Both the position numbers and the translations under genes were made by a program. Positions 34,670-48,277 of a stretch of DNA of 64,000 nt are shown here, piece by piece. Below the pieces are notes generated by a model. That model saw only the letters and a program-made list of their open reading frames with translations, made no database searches and was not told where the DNA came from. The DNA comes from Agelas oroides (lineage: Eukaryota; Porifera; Demospongiae; Agelasida; Agelasidae), in assembly GCA_949130485.1 (NCBI GenBank), contig OX422198.1, positions 3,884,262-3,948,261 on the forward strand, written 5' to 3'. Position 1 is the stretch's first letter; each line of letters starts with the position of its first letter.

Positions 34670-36900
34670 TCTGATCGATCCGGGATCGTCTTAGCTCCAT
34701 GAGGTTACGTCATAAAATTCCACGTGCACGTGGGAATTCCTCGTGGGAATTCCTCGCGCCCAGATTTTAACCATCTTTCTACGTAATTTAACCTAGCTGA
34801 AATTCTGTACTACCGACTGGCATGCATTTAGAGAGTATGCAGCATATCAAGGTAAAAGAGAACAAGTAGGCCAAATACATTAGTTAGGTAAAATAGCCAG
34901 GATGGAAGGTATATGTCCATGGTAGTATTGGGGGGGGGGGGGGGGGGGATATATATACTGTACAGCTCAGAGATGGCCCTCCATGATGTTGTTACAATCT
35001 GTCTTTGAAGCCTAACTTTGGGCAGTGAAAGCATGTGCAAGATAAATTATTGTCGAACATGAATCGATCAAGGTTTTGAGTGTGTGCTGTGAGTGATTGT
35101 TAGTACTATGGTAAAGCCACTGTATACAGTTAGCTGTGTACATTGTAAGCTAGCTAGGCATGCACTCAAACTATAGCCTCATTCCCAGGCCTTCCCACAT
35201 CCAGTTTTTGTTTTATCACTTATATCCAGGGAATATCTACCTTCTCCACTGACTACTTACATTGCTTATTTGATTCTAGTTCACTTGAATAGGCTACATT
35301 CTTCTCACTCAATGTATGTCACTTACATACACAGTCAGTCTAATACTATATGGTCAAGAGTATGCCACACAAGTCTACCAATCATTACCTAGCATACTTG
35401 TATGCTTGAACTTAGCTTTGTTGCCAAGCTCCCACCCAGCTTACTGTCAGCACTGCAAGTGATGGAAAGTGAAAAGCCTCCGAATGAGGCTATGCTCAAA
35501 TTAAATATATCATCTATTCTTTCAACAACAAAGCGACTACACAAATGCAGACAAGTTTTAGTGCCACTATCAGATCCCCCAAAAAAGGAATAGTAGAGTC
35601 TATGTATTCCTCTCAAAACATTAGGAGACAGCTGCACAAAACCTTCTTGCAACCTTCCTGGAGCAACAGTAGACACCTTATTTGAAGACAATCAAGCATT
35701 CTGGGTGTATGTTCTAACTCTCACTTCCAATGTTAGCCATCCCATGATCTCTATCTGCATGTGCTGCTCTACCTGGATGGGGCTTGCAATTCTATCACTT
35801 GTTCACTTTTCAACGTAATTTTTGTGTGTATAATAATTTTGCATAAAACTACGGATACAGCAATAGCATTTAGTCTGCTAACATGTACTCTTTAGGCATA
35901 TACACGTACATTAACAAACAATAAGTTGGAGATAAGCTATTGATACAACATTGTCTGATTTGGGAATAGGTGAGACACGTGAGACTTTCCATTCATCTGG
36001 TAATTCACCAAGTCTGATGGAGATGTTAAACAGTTCTCTCATAGCTGGAGTGATACTCAATGTGGTCTCCTTAAGCATTCTGGCTGATAGTTAGTATTGT
36101 CTAAGGTCTGTAATTATGTATACTGTCATTATTTCAAATCTGGCTTCCGCTAGATTAGATTCACAAAATTCCAGAAACCTGATTTCTTCCACTGGACTAA
36201 ATTAGATCTACCACCAGAATAGAAGCACATTTTCCAAGAAAAGTACTAGCCACGCACTAAGGCCTCTTCATCCCAGAAATTACCATAGGCTTTACCAGAG
36301 TGTATAGGCTAGGTACTCTGTCTGCTGAGTAATCAAAATCATGCGAATGTATTCAGTGATTGGCCTTAACTTGGTGCATGAATATATACATGAATGTATA
36401 CATTCATGTATATAATGTGAATGTATTATGTTTGCAAGTGTAATAAAATCAAGTAAGCAGTATAAGTAGTCATTGGAGAAGATACATAGTTTGAAAGTGG
36501 TTTGAGTAAGCTTGGAGTACATACAGAAAGCTCACAATGCACATAGTTCACTACAGCCTGGGTTTTCCATGGAGTAATGCACACAAATTATCAAAAGATA
36601 CCATTCTACAAGCCTTTCCTGCCCAATAGAGCACACATTTAGGTCTCAAGAACAGACTGCACCTTCTGATGGTCATCTGTTTAGACCCAATATGTCCATT
36701 TTTAGAAGGCCTAGCTCTGAGTCCATTTCCCCCTCCACAGCTTCTACAAACGTATACTCTGAGTATGCCAGCTGGAAGTACAGAATTTCAGCTAAGTTAA
36801 ATTACATAGAAAAATCTATAGTTGCGCCCACGTGGAATTTTATGACGTAACCTCATGGAGCTATGTGAACAAGACTAAATCCCGATCGAATATGCATGAC
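34670..36900. mobile_element. 2.2-kb inverted-repeat composite
   Basis: Bases 34,670-34,812 and 36,775-36,900 are inverted copies (AGCTCCATGAGGTTACGTCA, AAAATTCCACGTG, TAGCTGAAATTCTGTACT). Between them lie a poly-G run (34,930-34,949), a decayed TAGCCTC-family foldback (35,173-35,507) and a LINE fragment. It may be one element with later insertions or two solo arms facing each other. Confidence 0.6.
35925..36085 (-). pseudogene. LINE reverse transcriptase fragment
   Basis: The minus strand reads SARMLKETTLSITPAMREL, then FNISIRLGELPDEWK and VSPIPKSDN. This is the characteristic stretch just before the RT fingers of CR1/L2/jockey-type non-LTR elements (LFN-S-G-P-WK-A-V-PIPK). About 50 residues remain, with no more of the gene on either side. 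Confidence 0.8.
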
Positions 36901-37929
36901 GTTTAAGGAGGGGGGAGGGGGATAACGTCACAATGACGTTTTTAGCAAGTTTGTAGATACCTTCTAACGTTAATGACTGTGCATGACAAGCCAGTCTGTG
37001 GTCAAGACCTAGCCTAAGTATTAACAGCCACAGTTGCTGTTTAGGTGTGACAAATGAAATATTAAGTACTTTTATAGACTTTAGAGTGACCAGCCTTGTT
37101 TTAGAGCTGTCAGCGACATGTGGCAAGGCCTGTGTGCTGTGATGCAATACTTCACTGGTAGAGTCTTAGCTAGTTATGCAAAGGTTCAATGCCACACTAA
37201 ATTGCTTGCTCATGCTAGTCCCCACAATGTTCTACCGCAAGTGTGGGCCTTGCTCACACTATTTGCCCCTCTCCACCCTCTTTCGATTGCATGAGTGCTT
37301 GTGTGCTCATTTCTAAACTTCATGTTTACTCAAGAACAAACAGGTCTCACAATGAAGGTCTCTCAAGTTACTGCTGTGGTTTTAGTGATCTTTTGCAACA
37401 GTAGAGTAAAAGGTGCAAAGCAAACTCAGCTGATTGCAAAAAGTGACTGAAAGATTACCTAAACAGACTTCCTGACTCTTTCCATTAGGGCTTCCACAGC
37501 TTTTTGATTTGCTTGTTACAAAGATTACTAAAATGACTGTAGTCACGGCTATCCGCCCCCACCTCTGACTCCATAAGTCTATTGCACTCAGTCTAAAGTT
37601 CATGTTTACTCAAGACAAGGTTGCAATGTACAGGTTTAGCAATGGGCAATTGTGAGTCTCAGATATACACCCATGCACTCATTGTGAATACATAAGTGCT
37701 GGTGGCTTGTGGTCACTTCTAAAGTTCATGTTTACTCAAGACAAGGTTACATGCACCAGTCTCCGGATATACACCCCCACCCATTGTAAATACATAAGTG
37801 CTCGTGGCTTGTGGTCACTTCTAAAGTTCATAAGGCAAGGTTACAATATCACTAACAGGTTTCACACGTGTGTCGCCTGTCCGGGTAACCTGGCACCTCT
37901 GAAACCGCTAATGTTGCTTTAAAGTTACC

Positions 37930-38660
37930 CGCTTGGTTTTCACTTGATCCTGAAGCATCCATTCCTGCCAGCTCTATCTTTGAAAGGTTTATTTTGTTTA
38001 TGCACTTGTTAATAGGCTGTATGATAGAAGTACACCCCACAAAATGGTTACCACATCGCTCAGGATTACAGCGCTCTTTGGCAATCTTGATGGTGTCTTC
38101 TGATTGATGAAGCTTAAAATTTTTGCTGTTTCTGATTCTCATAAACACCAGTGTCTGTATTCTGAGCTGCAGTCATCCAACCATTGGTAGATCATCTCAC
38201 TCTTAATTGGAAGGCATATTAAGGAGCTGTCAAACTCACTCTTTGAGAACTCCACCACACTCTTTGAAGCTGATTGTTGCTGGGGGGTTAGTTCAATCTA
38301 TCATTGCTCCCAATGACATGGTTAAACCTTTCTTTTCTGCTTGTGTGGTTTTGTTTCAAACAGTCTTATTCCTTTCTTGGTGTGTTTTAGAGGCATGTCA
38401 AAAGAGAGGGGTCATTTTTATTTGCAGAGGTATCACAGATTTTTGGAAGTGATAAAGGTCACATAGTCACCTGGAATTTCTGTGCACTGTTTGTACCACA
38501 GTGCAATCCCACACTGTATCTCCTCTTCCATTGCCATTTAGCTAGCCATCCACAACTTGCTTTGAATCCACAGAGACGTAGGCTAACAAAATTCGGAAAG
38601 CTTTACTTACACAAAAGCATTCATCACGAGTGCAGCTTTCTCTTCTTTGCTATGGAACCA
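37930..38660 (-). pseudogene. Pogo/Tigger-type DNA transposase, decayed (copy B)
   Basis: The minus strand reads HQSEDTIKIAKERCNPE and GCTSIIQP then CINK (38,120-37,990), the C-terminal part of the DDE_1 catalytic domain. The upstream parts corresponding to 1,450-2,230 in copy A are degraded. Several frame breaks are visible. Confidence 0.75.
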
Positions 38661-40644
38661 ATGTTCATGCATTCTTTGTAGTGCATTGTACTTTTGATCC
38701 TATTCAATATACATGTTTACACATTTTTTAGTATATAATTATGTAGACAATTTCCTGTTTTACCAAAAGTGTGAGGCTTGCTTATGGTCGCCCCAATCAA
38801 CTTGGAGCACCATCTGGTGTCACTGGTGTTAACAGCTACGTGCAATGGAACTATAGTCAGATTGGTTTTCATTCTAGTGCTGTTAAAAACGCTTTGATTC
38901 TGCAGGACAGGGAGCGCACTGAATGGCTGCATAGCTACAGAGCTCATCTATGCTCCTACTCGCTTAAATGAGTTGGTGCACTCCAGGTTAACTCTAGATT
39001 ATTAGTCCATAGTCCAGTCCTGAATCCAGATCTTGTGCCTGTGCCAAAAACATGTTGGTTGTTTTAAAGATGGAGTGGTTACCATGGTTACTAAAGAGAC
39101 AGTGATTGAGTGGTTTGTTTTGGTATGTGGAGTGGTTTGTACACGGTTTGTACAGGGACATGCAAGAGTTACCATAATTATAACCACAATCCTGCAGATG
39201 AACATAGTGTCTGTTTGTTTGTCTGTGACCAGTGTGTATAACCAGATGCTTGAATAACCAAGTTGTTTACGGCAGTGAATTAATTTCATATTTCTGCTTT
39301 TGTTTATTGATTTCTGCACTTCATGTGTTCCATTTGCCCTAGCTCTCCAAGGCTCAATCCACATCCTGATTTCAACATCTATTTACATGAATCTTTTAGA
39401 ATTTATGGGATCATTTTGTTTTTGAAAATCTACATGACCAAATTTTTTAAGTTGAGATCACATTGTGGCTTTTGAAATCTAGACACCTACCCGCTAAACA
39501 AAATCAAGTTTCAATATACCCAATCTAGCCCAACCTAGGGGGTGCTATTCTGCTAGTGTCCACAACACTGTACCTTATCTTTGCCCCGAGACTGCATGGA
39601 GCCAGGATAAACCACATTTGATGCACATAGCTATAGACTAAAACGATCAACCTTCTAGACTACCTTTGCCAGGGAATATTTTGGTAGGAATTTGGCCAAC
39701 TCACAAATACTTAACATTTCAATAACTTAGCCTACCCAGACTCCCCAGACCTGGGGCTCCTGAAGTTCTCACACCATGGGCTACCTGTCACTATATAATC
39801 TATAAGCTTTTGAAGTTGCTTATGGGCTTCAGGGTACTGTCTTAAGCAAGTATGTAAATAAGTGATGCATAAAGATAAGAGTTTGTGGTAAGGAATTGAA
39901 GCCCAGCTGCAGTACATGGGAGATAATTGTCAAATCAGCCAATCAGATCATGCAACTGAAATTGGTACAAACATGTTGTACTGGTCCCCCTTCTTCTTGG
40001 GGGGATCTGGGCTCAAGGCTTTAAGTGACGGAGGGGATTTCTTCGAACGGGTGGTCATGCACTCATCTGTGAGTAGAGCACTTAATTAAAGCACCACTAT
40101 CACAACTCCACTGTGGATTTATATATTTACATGCTGCCATGGGAACTGCTATGATGAATCTCTCTCATCGTTACGTAGCTCATTCAGTTGGAGTTGAGCC
40201 AATCTGTAATTTGGAGTAGTCCAAACTTAATAATTTACTTAATAAGCTTTGTCCACTTCAGACATGCACAAACGAGCAAATGTTTCTCAGAATATGGATC
40301 ACACTCACTAAATATTCTCTACTTTCAAGCAGGTAAGGAAAACTTGGCAAAGAACTTCCATACCTCTCCTAACAGTGTAGGCAATTCAGTAAAGAACATG
40401 GCATGATGGCATGAATATCAAACATGCTGCCAACATGTTGTGTGATGTCCTCATCTAATTAATCCCACCCACTTTTAATTAATCTGCATGTTGTAAGCAT
40501 CTGCATGGGTAATTACGCAGAAGAAATTTCCCTAAATTTCTTACATGATCCATACCTGAGATAATCCTAAATTAGGTAGAATTGGAAGTCACGTTTGTGA
40601 GACTAAAATTAATTTTGCATAAATAAAGTTTTATTTTTTTCAAG

Positions 40645-41204
40645 CAAAGTAACCACACCCCAAGATGCTTAATGCTTATAAGAGGTAATGTTTGCTGGTA
40701 GGCCACTGCTACTTAGCTACAAGACCTGAAGTAGGTTTTAGAGATCAGGATTTTGTGCTGCAAATTTTCCTGAAGTGGAAAGCCTTAGAGTTCAGAGTTT
40801 TGTGGTTTCTTAAAAAAGCTTTACCCTCAAGGGAGGAGCCAGACATCAGTTTATCAATTGTGAATAGCAAGGCACGCCTTCACCTCCTTTATACTCGCGC
40901 GCGCATTACGCGCGTAATATCTGCCCGAAGCGCGCTCAATACACGCAATGATTTTATACGTAGTATATTGAACGTGTGACGTCACGTAAGCGGAAAAATC
41001 GCTTCGGGAGTCGCTGTGAGGGGTGACAGTGGTGTAGCTGGTGAAGGGAGAGTTGTTGGTGTACCAAAGTTTCATTCATGGGGTAAGTGCACCATGCCAT
41101 TAACGAATATCAACTCAGATTGGATGTTCAACGCTTCCTCCGGCCTGTGTATTATATTAGTTATTTACGCGGGTCCTTTAAGTTGCATCTTGGGGTGTAA
41201 TATA
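40645..41204 (+). repeat. R element copy 5, most complete, with empty site in copy A
   Basis: It runs from AAGCAAAGTAACCACACCCC to GCATCTTGGGGTGTAATATA, 560 bases, with TGACGTCA at 40,977-40,984. Copy A at about 5,640-5,665 has the flanks joined directly (a T run followed by ACAACAACTACGTCC). This fixes the element's limits and shows it moves as a unit. The ends share an inverted ACACCCCAAGATGC, so it behaves as a DNA MITE. The microsatellite seen in copies 1 and 2 is short here. Confidence 0.8.
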
Positions 41205-42276
41205 CAACAACTACGTCCACATCTCTTACACATAGTAAAATTCAATACAAAGAGTTCTTGGCAAAAATTTGTATACAATGTTTTGCTTTTCCGGTTTCTT
41301 TCCAACGTTTTTCCCAACTAAACATGCTGTTTCAAAGTCCTGTACTTTCAGTACTGACTAAGTCTGGTGCTGGGTTTATCATGCACACATGGTTGTAAAT
41401 TGAAGGCAATCTGAGTGTGCATCAACAAAGCAATTCAGAGGCTTTTGTCTTGGGTTTTATGACAGTATACATCTCCACCTATGTAGGTTTGTCCTTCATT
41501 GCATGGTTATGAAAATGCTCTCATCATGATATATCAGCACTTGCTTCTTCCTTTCTCATCACTTTGTGGAGGTGTGGCAGCTCTTAAACTCCCTGCAAAA
41601 TGGTGGTACCAGTTGGGTCTCTTTCAATTCTTTCAGCCTCCTAAACCCTTTACAAGACTTCAATACATCCTCCATCTCTTGGTCATGCACATATAAGCAC
41701 CCTGCTTGTATGACTGGGGGGTGAAATCCAAGCTTATGAAGCCATCGGGTTGCTGTGCAACCTGATATCAGGATGATTTCCTTTTTATCTTCACACCATT
41801 CTATATATAGACTATGAAGGTTAGAGGAGAGGCTTCAGCATGCGTACACAGACTCACCAACCAGTTGATTGGGCTTTCTCGGCGTCATCAAAATAGGACT
41901 GATCTTTGTCTCGTTTTCACTCTCGCTCCATTGTGGGTGATTAGGTGCAGGCGTATCTCTTGGCCTAGATGTAGAGGTACCAGCTTGATCGTCGCGGTCA
42001 CTATCACAGATTCTAGCTACTGATCATCTTGCCGTAACTACTCAACGCGCCTGCTTTACTGCTCTCATCCTTTCCGCTCTACCTTCAAGCACCCCTTTCG
42101 CTTACATTATTACTGACTTACTTATCATTTCTCATCTTGAGTCAGGTAAGGTCTGTCTTTTCCAAACTACTGCGCGTGAACGTAACTGTTAGATAATCAA
42201 TACGCCGTCCTGTGTATGTATGATTATGGTAACATGCCCAATATCTGCCTGCAATCTGATCAGCCAAAACCACACT

Positions 42277-42411
42277 GTTAAAAATGGGGTGCTACATTAC
42301 ACCCCTGGGGCACTACACCATACTGGTTATTAAAACTTCCCTTTGATGTTTTTAATAACCAGTATGGTGTAGTGCCCCAGGGGTGTAATGTAGCACCCCA
42401 TTTTTAACTGT
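42277..42411. mobile_element. 135-bp palindromic MITE
   Basis: The arms of about 57 bases (GTTAAAAATGGGGTGCTACA and its complement) surround a loop of about 15 bases. The corresponding place in copy A (about 6,855-6,865) lacks it, with CAAAACCATACTTGCAGC continuous there, so it inserted in B after duplication. Confidence 0.85.
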
Positions 42412-43524
42412 GCATACTTACAGCTACCTTGACCATACAAACGTCAGAATAAATACTCACAACGTACCGAATGAAGTATAGCTATCTTCTTGTGTGACCT
42501 GTGCCGTTGCACAAATTTATTGCTATAAAAAAAAAATTTAAAAAATGTAGAGTGTGAAGTTTACAAAAACGGGCACTTATGTTGGCAAGCACTAGCGGCA
42601 TAAAGTATTTAATGTACGTACGCCTTGAACGTTGCGCAACTGCAATCTGGCTGTCGGCGATTGTGTGACTGGCAAAATAAATAAAACAATGTTGTGTTGA
42701 CTTAGATGACACTGTGACTAGTACCGTGAAGAACAGTACGTATTAAAGGCATTCTCTTCATTGAAGAATACCCATGGAAAGTTATCAACAGTTAACATCG
42801 GAATCAGCAGAATATACAATCTCATATTAGATAGTGACATTTGCTTATAAATAGGAATTCGCCATGCATATACTTTTTCATTAGATTTCTAGCTAGTATC
42901 AGAATTTCAGCATTGCTATTACCTCAAGTTGTCGTCCTACAGCGTTCACTCGTCAATCGCCAATCCTGCGTTTGATGTTCCGTTCTCACCGCGTACCGGT
43001 AATGATAAGATGCTCTATATGGGATCCACGAATTGTCTCTTCCTGTTTCGCAGAGGTCAAATATTCGACACCAGGGGGGTAGCTTGCTAGGATTTGGTCA
43101 TAAATACCGTATAGCAGTTTTATTTCGCGGGGCAAAATTTTCGCGGAATCATGATCAGTTGTATTTGCTACCATGCAAGGAAGCCAAAATGCATTGAACT
43201 GGATGGATACTATAGTTTGTGTATGATTCAGTCACACTCAACCTGAACTATCTGCTATCATTGATGATTAGAAAAATATTTGCTCTTCTTGCTCACTTGG
43301 GAGGTCTCAAAGTGAAAAACTGAAGAATAGTCTGCCTCTTGCAAGATCACAGCACCACTCGTAAAAATCGTCTGCCAGCAGACCATACAATATGACTTCC
43401 ACACAAGAGACCATCAAATCATGCTGAAAACTGAAGTCATGACGGAGAGACAAGAGGGCAACTCAGTCAACAACAGGTGAGTAAGAGACAAGAGGGCAAC
43501 TCAGTCAACAGCAGCTGAGCATGT

Positions 43525-44080
43525 TTGTTTGCAACTTCCACCAACTCTCCAACAATCACATTAGAAGTAGCCAAGGAAAACTTAAAGTGTTCCTCTAGCT
43601 GGCTGGTAGCACTCCCCATTGAGAACCATGGCTTCTCCCTTCACAAAGAGGCTTTTCGTGATGCCCTCTGCCTGAGATATGGCTGGCAGCCATCCCTTCT
43701 ACCTACTACATGTGCCTGTGGTCGCCCATTTACTATTGATCATGCCCTGAGCTGCCCAATGGGAAGATTTCCATCCATCCACCACAATGAAAGCTGTGAT
43801 CTCACAGCCAATCTCATGTCAGAGGTGTCTCATGACGTACGTGTGGAGCCACCCCTCACTTGGATATCAGGGCACGTGTCTGGGGTCTGCAACAACAGAG
43901 TGCATTTTTCAATGTACAGGTCCACTGTGGCAGCTCTTCCCATCCCTCCAGAGGTGCTGAAAACGAGTGGGGTGAAAGAGCCATATTCAATGTCAAGAAT
44001 ACACTGTTCATAGGCACTTCGCTTCTCTTGCTCATGACATCAGACATCTGAAGGTTTCTGTGGGTGGGTGCATTGGGGTT
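43525..44080 (+). pseudogene. Retroelement polyprotein C-terminal fragment
   Basis: The plus frame reads SSWLVALPIENHGFSLHKEA, FRDALCLRYGW, CACGRPFTIDHALSCPMG, then SEVSHDVRVEPPL and, in another frame, DIRARVWGLQQQSAFFNVQV. I remember this order from the region after the reverse transcriptase in a retroelement family common in marine invertebrates, with a Cys-His cluster and a nuclease-like end. Only this end is left and it is broken in at least one place. A degenerate start of the same fragment lies at 12,780-12,840. Confidence 0.65.
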
Positions 44081-44589
44081 AAAAACCTATAATTAGCGCC
44101 TCACCTCAATAACCTCCACCAAGCAGGAGCAGTCACACAGCGTAGTGATGGGATGGGTATGATGCCGCCTCTCATTCTCACTCCTTCGCTCTGCAATCAT
44201 GTGCGTGAGAGGAGCACGTTCGAAGCATGGATATGTGCCTCTTTTGGACACACCACTCGACCTCATTATCCATGAGGGCCATGTCCCTCATGTAGTTTAA
44301 TCTTGGTATTACTTTCAGAATTTTGTATCCCTTTGTTTTATATTCTTTCTGCCTCCCATCAGCTCTTTTCTAGTACTAGCACTTACAAATATACAGTCAT
44401 GCAGTGGTGTTATGTGTGATGTCATTTTGGTAATGTAAACCCTTGGAGCGTTTTTACATGTATATACTTCTTAGTGAACGCTTGGTTTTGTGTCTCGTTT
44501 TTCTGTATTTTGACTGTTATTTCTTTTCAAAGAACGTAAGTAGTGAATGTGATGGTTAGTAAAGCAATAGCTATAGCTAAATTGTGCAG

Positions 44590-46920
44590 GGGCGGAAGAT
44601 AGAGTGAGGTCCATAAAGTTAAGCAGTATCAGGTAAATCAATTGTAGGTTAAAGTAGAGGAGAGTGTGTAGAATCCAGTAGAATCATGTAGAGCTATGGT
44701 AGAGTGGAGCAGAGTGAAGTAGAATCCAGCAGTACGTCCATGGTAGGGTATAGAGCGATGGTAGAGTGGAGTAAAGTAGAATGCAGTAGAATCAGTTACA
44801 GCCATGGGAGCATGGATTATAGTGAGGTAGAGTCAAGTAGAATGGAGTAGAGTCATATAGTAGAGTGTGGTAGAGTAAGTTGGAATTGGGTAGAGCCATG
44901 GAAGAATGGAGGTACATTGATGTAGAAACTGGTAGAGTCATGGTAGAGTGGAGTAGAATAGGTAGAGTATGGTAGAGTAAGGTAAGATAATGTACAATCA
45001 AGTAAGATAATGTACAATGAAGGTTGAAGTAGAGGAGAGTGTGTAGAATCCAGTAGAATCATGTAGAGCTATGGTAGAGTGGAGCAGAGTGAAGTAGAAT
45101 CCAGCAGTACGTCCATGGTAGGGTGTGGTACAGTGAGGTATACAGTAAAACCTCTAATAACGGACCCTCCGAAAAGCGGACAACCTCCCTACAGCGGACG
45201 GCTCACTTGCCCCCGATTGATTTTACCATAGAACTAATACATTTCGAACCTCCGAGAAGCGGACACCTCTCAACTCCGAACAACGGACACTGATCAGTCC
45301 CCGACGTACCTTAGCCAATACAAAATTACCTCCGAAAACGGACAGTGAAGTTACACCCACATAATGCGGACGCTTGTCGACCGCTTTCGTAATGCCACCG
45401 TCGCTGGATTCAAAGACCGAGCACTATATTAGCATTGTTGCTCATCGTGCTAGCCTTTCTCGTCAGCGTAAAGCAACGGAGAGGTCCGAAAATGCGCGGC
45501 GTTCAACAGCCCAGCCGATCACAGATTACCACGCCTACCGGAAGTATACCGAATGCCTATAACGGATACTTCCGTATTCCGGACCCGCAGCGGTGGTCCT
45601 TTATATAAGCATCAGTCTCATGATAGTAGAGTTCCTCTTGCCATCTTGCTATTGAAAAAAACCCATCAAAATGAAGCAGAATATATTATAATAATACATT
45701 TAAGTGTTGTTTTTCGTCTTTAAGAAATTTCCAATAGGTTTAAAAGAAAACCTCTGAAAAGAGGACAACCTCTCTACAAGGGACAACTGGCCTGTCCCCA
45801 ATGTGTCCTTTGTTCAGAGGTTTTACTGTAGAGTCAAGTAGAATGCAGTTGAGGCATGGTAGAGTGGAATAGAGTGAAGTAGAGTCCAGTACAATCATGC
45901 AGAACAATAGTAGGATGAGTAATGTATGAGCAATGTCTGTAGAAGCAAGTGAAGCCATGGTAGCTAGGAGTGGGGTAGAGTCAAGAGCACATGATGACAT
46001 CATTTTTATTGCAGAGTAATACATCATGTGCTCTTGGTAAAGTAGAATACAATCCAGTAGAGCCATGGTAGAGTGAGGTACCATGGGGTAAATCAAGCAG
46101 AATCCAGTTGTGTCCTGGTGAGTTTGAGTAAAGTAGAATTAAGTGGAGTTAAGTAAAAGAAGGTAGAGAAATGATAGAGTGGAATAGCAAAAATTAGAAT
46201 CAGGTGGATTGTGTTAGAGGTGGAGTAGGGTTGAGTAGAATCAAGTAGAATCAAGTAGAATCAAGATCGAGTCATGGTAGATTGGGAATCTGTAGAGTAA
46301 AATAGAATCCTGTACAATCATCAATGAGAAATGATAGAGTGGAATAGCAAAAATTAGAATCAGGTAGACTGTGTTAGAGGTGGAGTAGGGTTGAGTAGAA
46401 TCAAGTAGAGTCGTGGTAGATTGAAGAACTAGAATCAGGTAGAGTATAATAGAATCCTATACAATCATGCAGAGCCATACGATAGATTGAAGCAGAGTTG
46501 AGTACAAGAAGGTAGAGGCAGAATAGAGCAGTGTAGAGAAATATAGAATCCAGTGGAATCAGGTATACAGCGATGGTAGAGTGGAGTAAAGTAGAATGCA
46601 GTAGAATCAGGTAGAGCCATGGGAGCATGGATTATAGTGAGGTAGAGTCAAGTAGAATGGAGTAGAGTCATATAGTAGAGTGTGGTAGAGTAAGTTGGAA
46701 TTGGGTAGAGCCATGGAAGAATGGAATAGAATGAGATACATTGATGTAGAAACTGGTAGAGTCATGGTAGAGTGGAGTAGAGTAGGGTAGAGTATGGTAG
46801 AGTATGGTAAGATAATGTACAGTCAAGTATAGTGACCATAGTGATAGGATCAGGTCAAACCATGGTATGACAGAGTGAACTGGTAGAGACATGGTTGAGT
46901 ATGGAACAGTGAGGTAGAAT
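44590..46920. repeat. Degenerate purine-rich satellite (GTAGAGT/GTAGAATC units)
   Basis: About 2.3 kb is made of imperfect units such as AGTAGAATCCAGTAGAATCA, GGTAGAGTG and AGAGCCATGG. It contains longer direct copies: 44,750-44,990 against 46,565-46,815, and 46,150-46,270 against 46,325-46,415. Long open frames on the minus strand rich in Leu, Ser and Tyr arise from this composition and are not genes. A Tigger-like MITE (45,143-45,828) splits it. Confidence 0.85.
45143..45828. mobile_element. Tigger/pogo-like MITE, 686 bp, TA target duplication
   Basis: It starts CAGTAAAACCTCTAATAACG and ends with a CAGAGGTTTTACTG complement, flanked by TA on both sides. Subterminal blocks (GCGGACAACCTC, AGAGGACAACCTC) are also inverted. 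The plus-strand frame inside (45,374-45,562) has a basic stretch but no recognised domain. The pogo relics in copies A and B are a possible, unproven source of transposase for such an element. Confidence 0.85.
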
Positions 46921-47981
46921 CACAAGACCAGTTTTACACAGCATGCAATGTAGTATTCTGTAACCGGTTACATAGAGTACTGTCACATTGGTTACTTGCA
47001 CTTATGTACAGTTACCTCAAATTAATACACCACATTACCGCTTTACAGTGAGTTATATATGGTTAGTTGCCATTACATAGTTACCTCAGGTTGCTTGCAG
47101 TTACATCAGAAAACAGTCGAGGGTCAAAGTGTGTAGCGATTAAATATAGCACCCTGGCTGGCCACACACCTCATCTCCTTGACAAGAGTATGCTGCTGTG
47201 AATAATTAAGGTGAAGGCCATTTTGATTTTTGCTGCTAGTAGTGTTATCCATTCTGCTTTTGAATGTTATTGCATGCAGTTGTTAAGAAGGAGGCACCCA
47301 AGAGAAGGTGTTTCAAGTCATGTGTTGGTAATTTCCTGAAAGTATATTTGTACAACAGTTATGTACTACCCTCCACTAGCCTTGTTCCCCGCCTCAAGTT
47401 CTTAATTGCTGGAAGTCATGATCTAATGTTGGAAGGCTTGGAAACGAGGCTAACTCCCCACTGATTGTCATTCTATTCTTCATTACCCTGTCTCGGCTGA
47501 TTGTCACTCTACTGATCATCACCATGTCTCGGCTGATCCTCTAGCTTTTCCATGTCTTCTCCACGACTTATCATTACCACATAATCTGTAGCCCTGCATG
47601 CATGGTAACTGTTACTACTGCAAAGTAAAAACTTCATCCTGCCTTGAATTTCTTAACAAACACTTGCAAAATTAAGTTTCTCAGTGAATAGTTACATCTA
47701 AGTATGTAACTAAACTTACTTGTACGGTTACATCAGGCAGAGCCAAAAAAAAACTGACCCAACTCTGTTTTCTTTTATATTTTGATAGCTCAAAACATGT
47801 TGCACTTTGTGGCATCATAACATTCATCACCCACCTTTCACTAAATAGCTACACTGTCATTGTGATCTTAACTAGGCATCAAAGAGCTTTTAACTACATC
47901 GTTATTCTGGCAGTTGAAGCAGTAAACACCACTTAAAGTAATTGTTGATGACAATCCACTTTATGAATGGCTTTAACCCCA
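46921..47981. other. Intergenic, no gene recognised
   Basis: 46,960-47,110 and 47,680-47,730 are scattered GGTTAC/GTTACAT motifs of a decayed short repeat. 47,385-47,452 is a small foldback of the CCTCGTTCCC family. A CATCTCCTTGACAAGAGTA block at 47,171 recurs at 49,970. Nothing coding is supported. Confidence 0.5.
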
Positions 47982-48277
47982 TAGTCTTGCGGAGCCAGAC
48001 TCTCACACGAAAAGCGGGAGAGAGTCTGGTGACACTCGCATATTGAGTTGGTGTTGCACTGTCAGCAAGTCAGTAGGTATTTAAGTAGGTGTGAACAAGT
48101 GTGCAATTGACAGGGAAGTCATGGAAGTGACATTGAAGCCAGACCATCAAAAGCTTTGCCGCTCTAAGGTCAATTATCGCCCACAGAAATTCCGTGGCCT
48201 ATTAGCACCAACTCAATATGCGAGTGTCACCAGACTCTCTCCCGCTTTTCGTGTGAGAGTCTGGCTCCGCGAGACTA
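47982..48277. mobile_element. 296-bp Mutator-like MITE with 9-bp TSD
   Basis: The terminal inverted repeats of about 80 bases start TAGTCTTGCGGAGCCAGACT and include CTCTCCCGCTTTTCGTGTGA. TTAACCCCA flanks both ends (47,973-47,981 and 48,278-48,286). Long TIRs with a 9-bp duplication fit Mutator-like elements. The ends match the 51-bp palindrome at 9020-9070. Confidence 0.9.

Larger units (their letters stand above)
37260..43570. repeat. Segmental duplication copy B (partner of copy A)
   Basis: Landmarks occur in the same order and orientation as in 350-7,250 plus 12,330-12,840: the 120-bp tandem unit (37,600-37,860), the pogo relic, the TCATTCAGTTGGAGTTGAG block (40,178), the ATTGGGCTTTCTCGGCGTCA block (41,867), AATTGTCTCTTCCTGTTTCG (43,031) and TTTATTTCGCGGGGCAAAAT (43,119). 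Compared with A it lacks the 1251-1400 MITE, one internal tandem block and the 5-kb element, and it gains the R element at 40,645 and a palindromic element at 42,277. Many small differences make it old. Confidence 0.85.

Noticed and set aside
44792-45062. Leu/Ser/Tyr-rich minus-strand proteins in the satellite (also 45,740-46,892)
   Set aside because: The frames come from degenerate repeat units and change with each unit. No motif is conserved.
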